Part shown: positions 5,452-5,630 of the stretch, one piece after another | Numbering within the stretch: position 1 is the stretch's first letter | How the letters are laid out: every line of letters starts with the position of its first letter | Assembly: GCA_007135015.1 (NCBI GenBank) | Contig: SLJS01000218.1 | Span: 1-5,630, forward strand | Source: Alcanivorax sp. | Lineage (GTDB): Bacteria > Pseudomonadota > Gammaproteobacteria > Pseudomonadales > Alcanivoracaceae | Direction of reading: 5' to 3' | DNA: 5,630 nt | Position numbers and translations under genes: made by a program | The notes under the pieces: generated by a model | Seen by the model: the letters and a program-made list of their open reading frames with translations, nothing else | Database searches by the model: none | Told to the model about the DNA's origin: nothing

Positions 5452-5526
5452 GAGCGCTGCTTGCAGCGCGAAAACCCCGGATTCCGGCACGGTGCCAGCT
5501 TCTTCGCGCTGCAAGCAGCGCTCCTG
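5449..5526. repeat. REPIN, right copy, overlapping the ppsR stop
   Basis: Arms 5450-5472 and 5503-5525 are perfect 23-nt reverse complements. Each arm contains its own 7-bp hairpin: GCGCTGC-TT-GCAGCGC at 5454-5469 and GCGCTGC-AA-GCAGCGC at 5506-5521. The 30-nt spacer is nearly identical to the reverse complement of the left copy's spacer. The element begins within the ppsR stop codon and would form a large hairpin in the ppsR 3' RNA, where REP structures are known to protect upstream mRNA or attenuate transcription. Confidence 0.88.
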
Positions 5527-5541
5527 CAGATGCCGGTAGAC

Positions 5542-5582
5542 CCTTTTGCGACACCCTCCCACCAGGAGAGTGTCGTAAAAGG
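5542..5582. repeat. 18-bp stem palindrome downstream of the right REPIN
   Basis: CCTTTTGCGACACCCTCC (5542-5559) pairs with 5565-5582 around a 5-nt loop, with one G·T wobble (5548/5576) and one mismatch (5555/5569). The T run is on the 5' arm and the A run on the 3' arm on both strands, the wrong polarity for an intrinsic terminator, and no T tract follows. It may be a small repeat element or a protein-binding palindrome. No gene is recognisable from 5583 to 5630. Confidence 0.6.
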
Positions 5583-5630
5583 CTTGCGAACTGCTCCGAC
5601 GCTGGCGATTGGAAGCCTCCTCCCGCGAGG

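Noticed and set aside
1..5526. Composite transposon bounded by inverted repeats
   Set aside because: The repeats are REPINs (paired REP palindromes), there is no transposase inside, and I see no target-site duplication.
4609..5562. 317-codon open frame on the minus strand, antisense to ppsR
   Set aside because: Shadow of ppsR. It runs through the REPIN, is Gly/Val/Gln-rich and has no recognisable motifs.
5542..5582. Intrinsic terminator for ppsR
   Set aside because: The T run is on the 5' arm and no T tract follows the stem on either strand.

Overview
The window comes from a GC-rich (roughly 60-65% by eye) bacterium, most likely a gammaproteobacterium. The evidence is an Escherichia coli-type PEP synthase, its dedicated regulator PpsR, and REP/REPIN palindromes of the kind common in Pseudomonas-like and related gammaproteobacterial genomes. 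The genus cannot be fixed from the sequence.

Layout, left to right. 1-223 is non-coding: a REPIN (1-80), then a G-rich heptamer array that can form a G-quadruplex on the minus strand (171-211), then a hairpin whose loop holds the ppsA stop codon (213-236). 224-2599 (minus) is ppsA, phosphoenolpyruvate synthase, with a TTG start and a strong Shine-Dalgarno. 2600-2809 is a gap with the ppsA leader, a weak terminator and a degenerate REP monomer. 2810-3627 (minus) is a complete mntA-hepT pair, a type VII (HEPN/MNT) toxin-antitoxin module. 3715-4501 (minus) is a second, sequence-divergent mntA-hepT pair. 4502-4632 is the divergent intergenic region. 4633-5451 (plus) is ppsR, the bifunctional kinase/pyrophosphorylase that switches PpsA off and on. 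5449-5526 is a second REPIN, in inverted orientation to the first, which supplies the ppsR stop codon. 5542-5582 is an 18-bp hairpin palindrome, and the remaining bases to 5630 show nothing I can name.

How the genes work together. PpsA makes PEP from pyruvate and ATP through a phosphohistidine (His418 here). PpsR phosphorylates the threonine two residues away (Thr416) using ADP to inactivate the enzyme, and removes it with phosphate to reactivate it. Enzyme and regulator lie back-to-back, but about 2 kb holding two tandem toxin-antitoxin modules now separates them. In each module the antitoxin nucleotidyltransferase (MntA) is upstream of and overlaps the HEPN ribonuclease toxin (HepT). The known mechanism is that MntA transfers AMP to the Tyr of the HepT RX4HXY motif, and both HepTs keep that motif intact.

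The most notable points are the double type VII module inserted between ppsA and ppsR, the near-identical inverted REPINs bracketing the whole block, and the G-quadruplex-forming array plus stop-codon hairpin at the 3' end of ppsA. I see no wholly new enzyme family here.
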